Below, piece after piece: positions 11,706-11,733 of a stretch of DNA of 11,733 nt (positions within the stretch are counted from its first letter, which is position 1; the number at the start of each line of letters is the position of its first letter). The DNA lies in the NCBI GenBank assembly GCA_003105225.1, contig PQAK01000002.1, positions 5,563 to 17,295 of the forward strand, given 5' to 3'. Source of the stretch: Deltaproteobacteria bacterium (lineage in GTDB: Bacteria; Desulfobacterota; Deferrimicrobia; Deferrimicrobiales; Deferrimicrobiaceae). The position numbers were made by a program, and so were the translations under genes. The notes under the pieces are model-generated. The model was not told where the DNA came from and ran no database searches. It was given only the letters and a program-made list of their open reading frames with translations.

Positions 11706-11733
11706 GAGCGGCTTGAGGGGGTGGTGGGGAAAC

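Overview
The window looks like chromosomal DNA of a GC-rich, Gram-negative bacterium. The evidence is three lipoprotein signal peptides, an Lpp-like alanine-zipper lipoprotein and periplasmic L,D-transpeptidase-type enzymes. The mix of small conserved proteins (DUF1059, DUF1003) with these envelope lipoproteins suggests Desulfobacterota (Geobacter-like 'Deltaproteobacteria'). That placement is inference from overall character, not a marker gene. Almost all genes are on the + strand and most have a clear Shine-Dalgarno site. No gene-free stretch exceeds 300 bases; the longest is 6750-7031.

Layout. 1-894: 3' part of an MFS transporter. 1098-1352 (minus): 84-aa hypothetical. 1614-2000: 128-aa hypothetical. 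2255-2440: a 61-aa DUF1059 protein, followed by strong hairpins. 2703-3017 and 3094-3831: a single-pass membrane protein and a DUF1003 membrane protein, probably co-transcribed. 3921-3980: 20-bp-phased repeats that look like an insertion-sequence end, with no transposase. 4084-5301: ammonium channel (Amt) with a candidate sigma-54 promoter. 5478-5663: a second 61-aa DUF1059 protein. 5748-6749: aldo/keto reductase with its own terminator, bracketed by an 11-bp direct repeat. 7032-8351, 8446-8769 and 8901-9869: an envelope cluster. 10093-11550: a hipBA-type toxin-antitoxin pair behind an AT-rich operator array. 11601-11640: a 10-bp-phased repeat.

The envelope cluster is the most interesting functional unit. 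An Lpp-like lipoprotein ending in Lys-Lys lies between two different YkuD-domain lipoproteins. One is an ErfK/LdtB-like L,D-transpeptidase with LysM and SPOR-like regions. The other resembles YafK/DpaA, which in E. coli cuts Lpp off peptidoglycan. A self-contained 'attach / tether / detach' module for the outer membrane-cell wall link is a reasonable hypothesis.

The hipBA pair has three operator-like repeats exactly 20 bp apart. They overlap a promoter whose predicted start site falls on the A of the hipB ATG, so the mRNA may be leaderless. The two DUF1059 proteins have the same length (61 aa) and share a gap-free C7-C14-H33-H38 pattern. Several short dispersed repeats suggest past mobile-element activity, but no transposase, integrase, tRNA, rRNA or CRISPR array was found.
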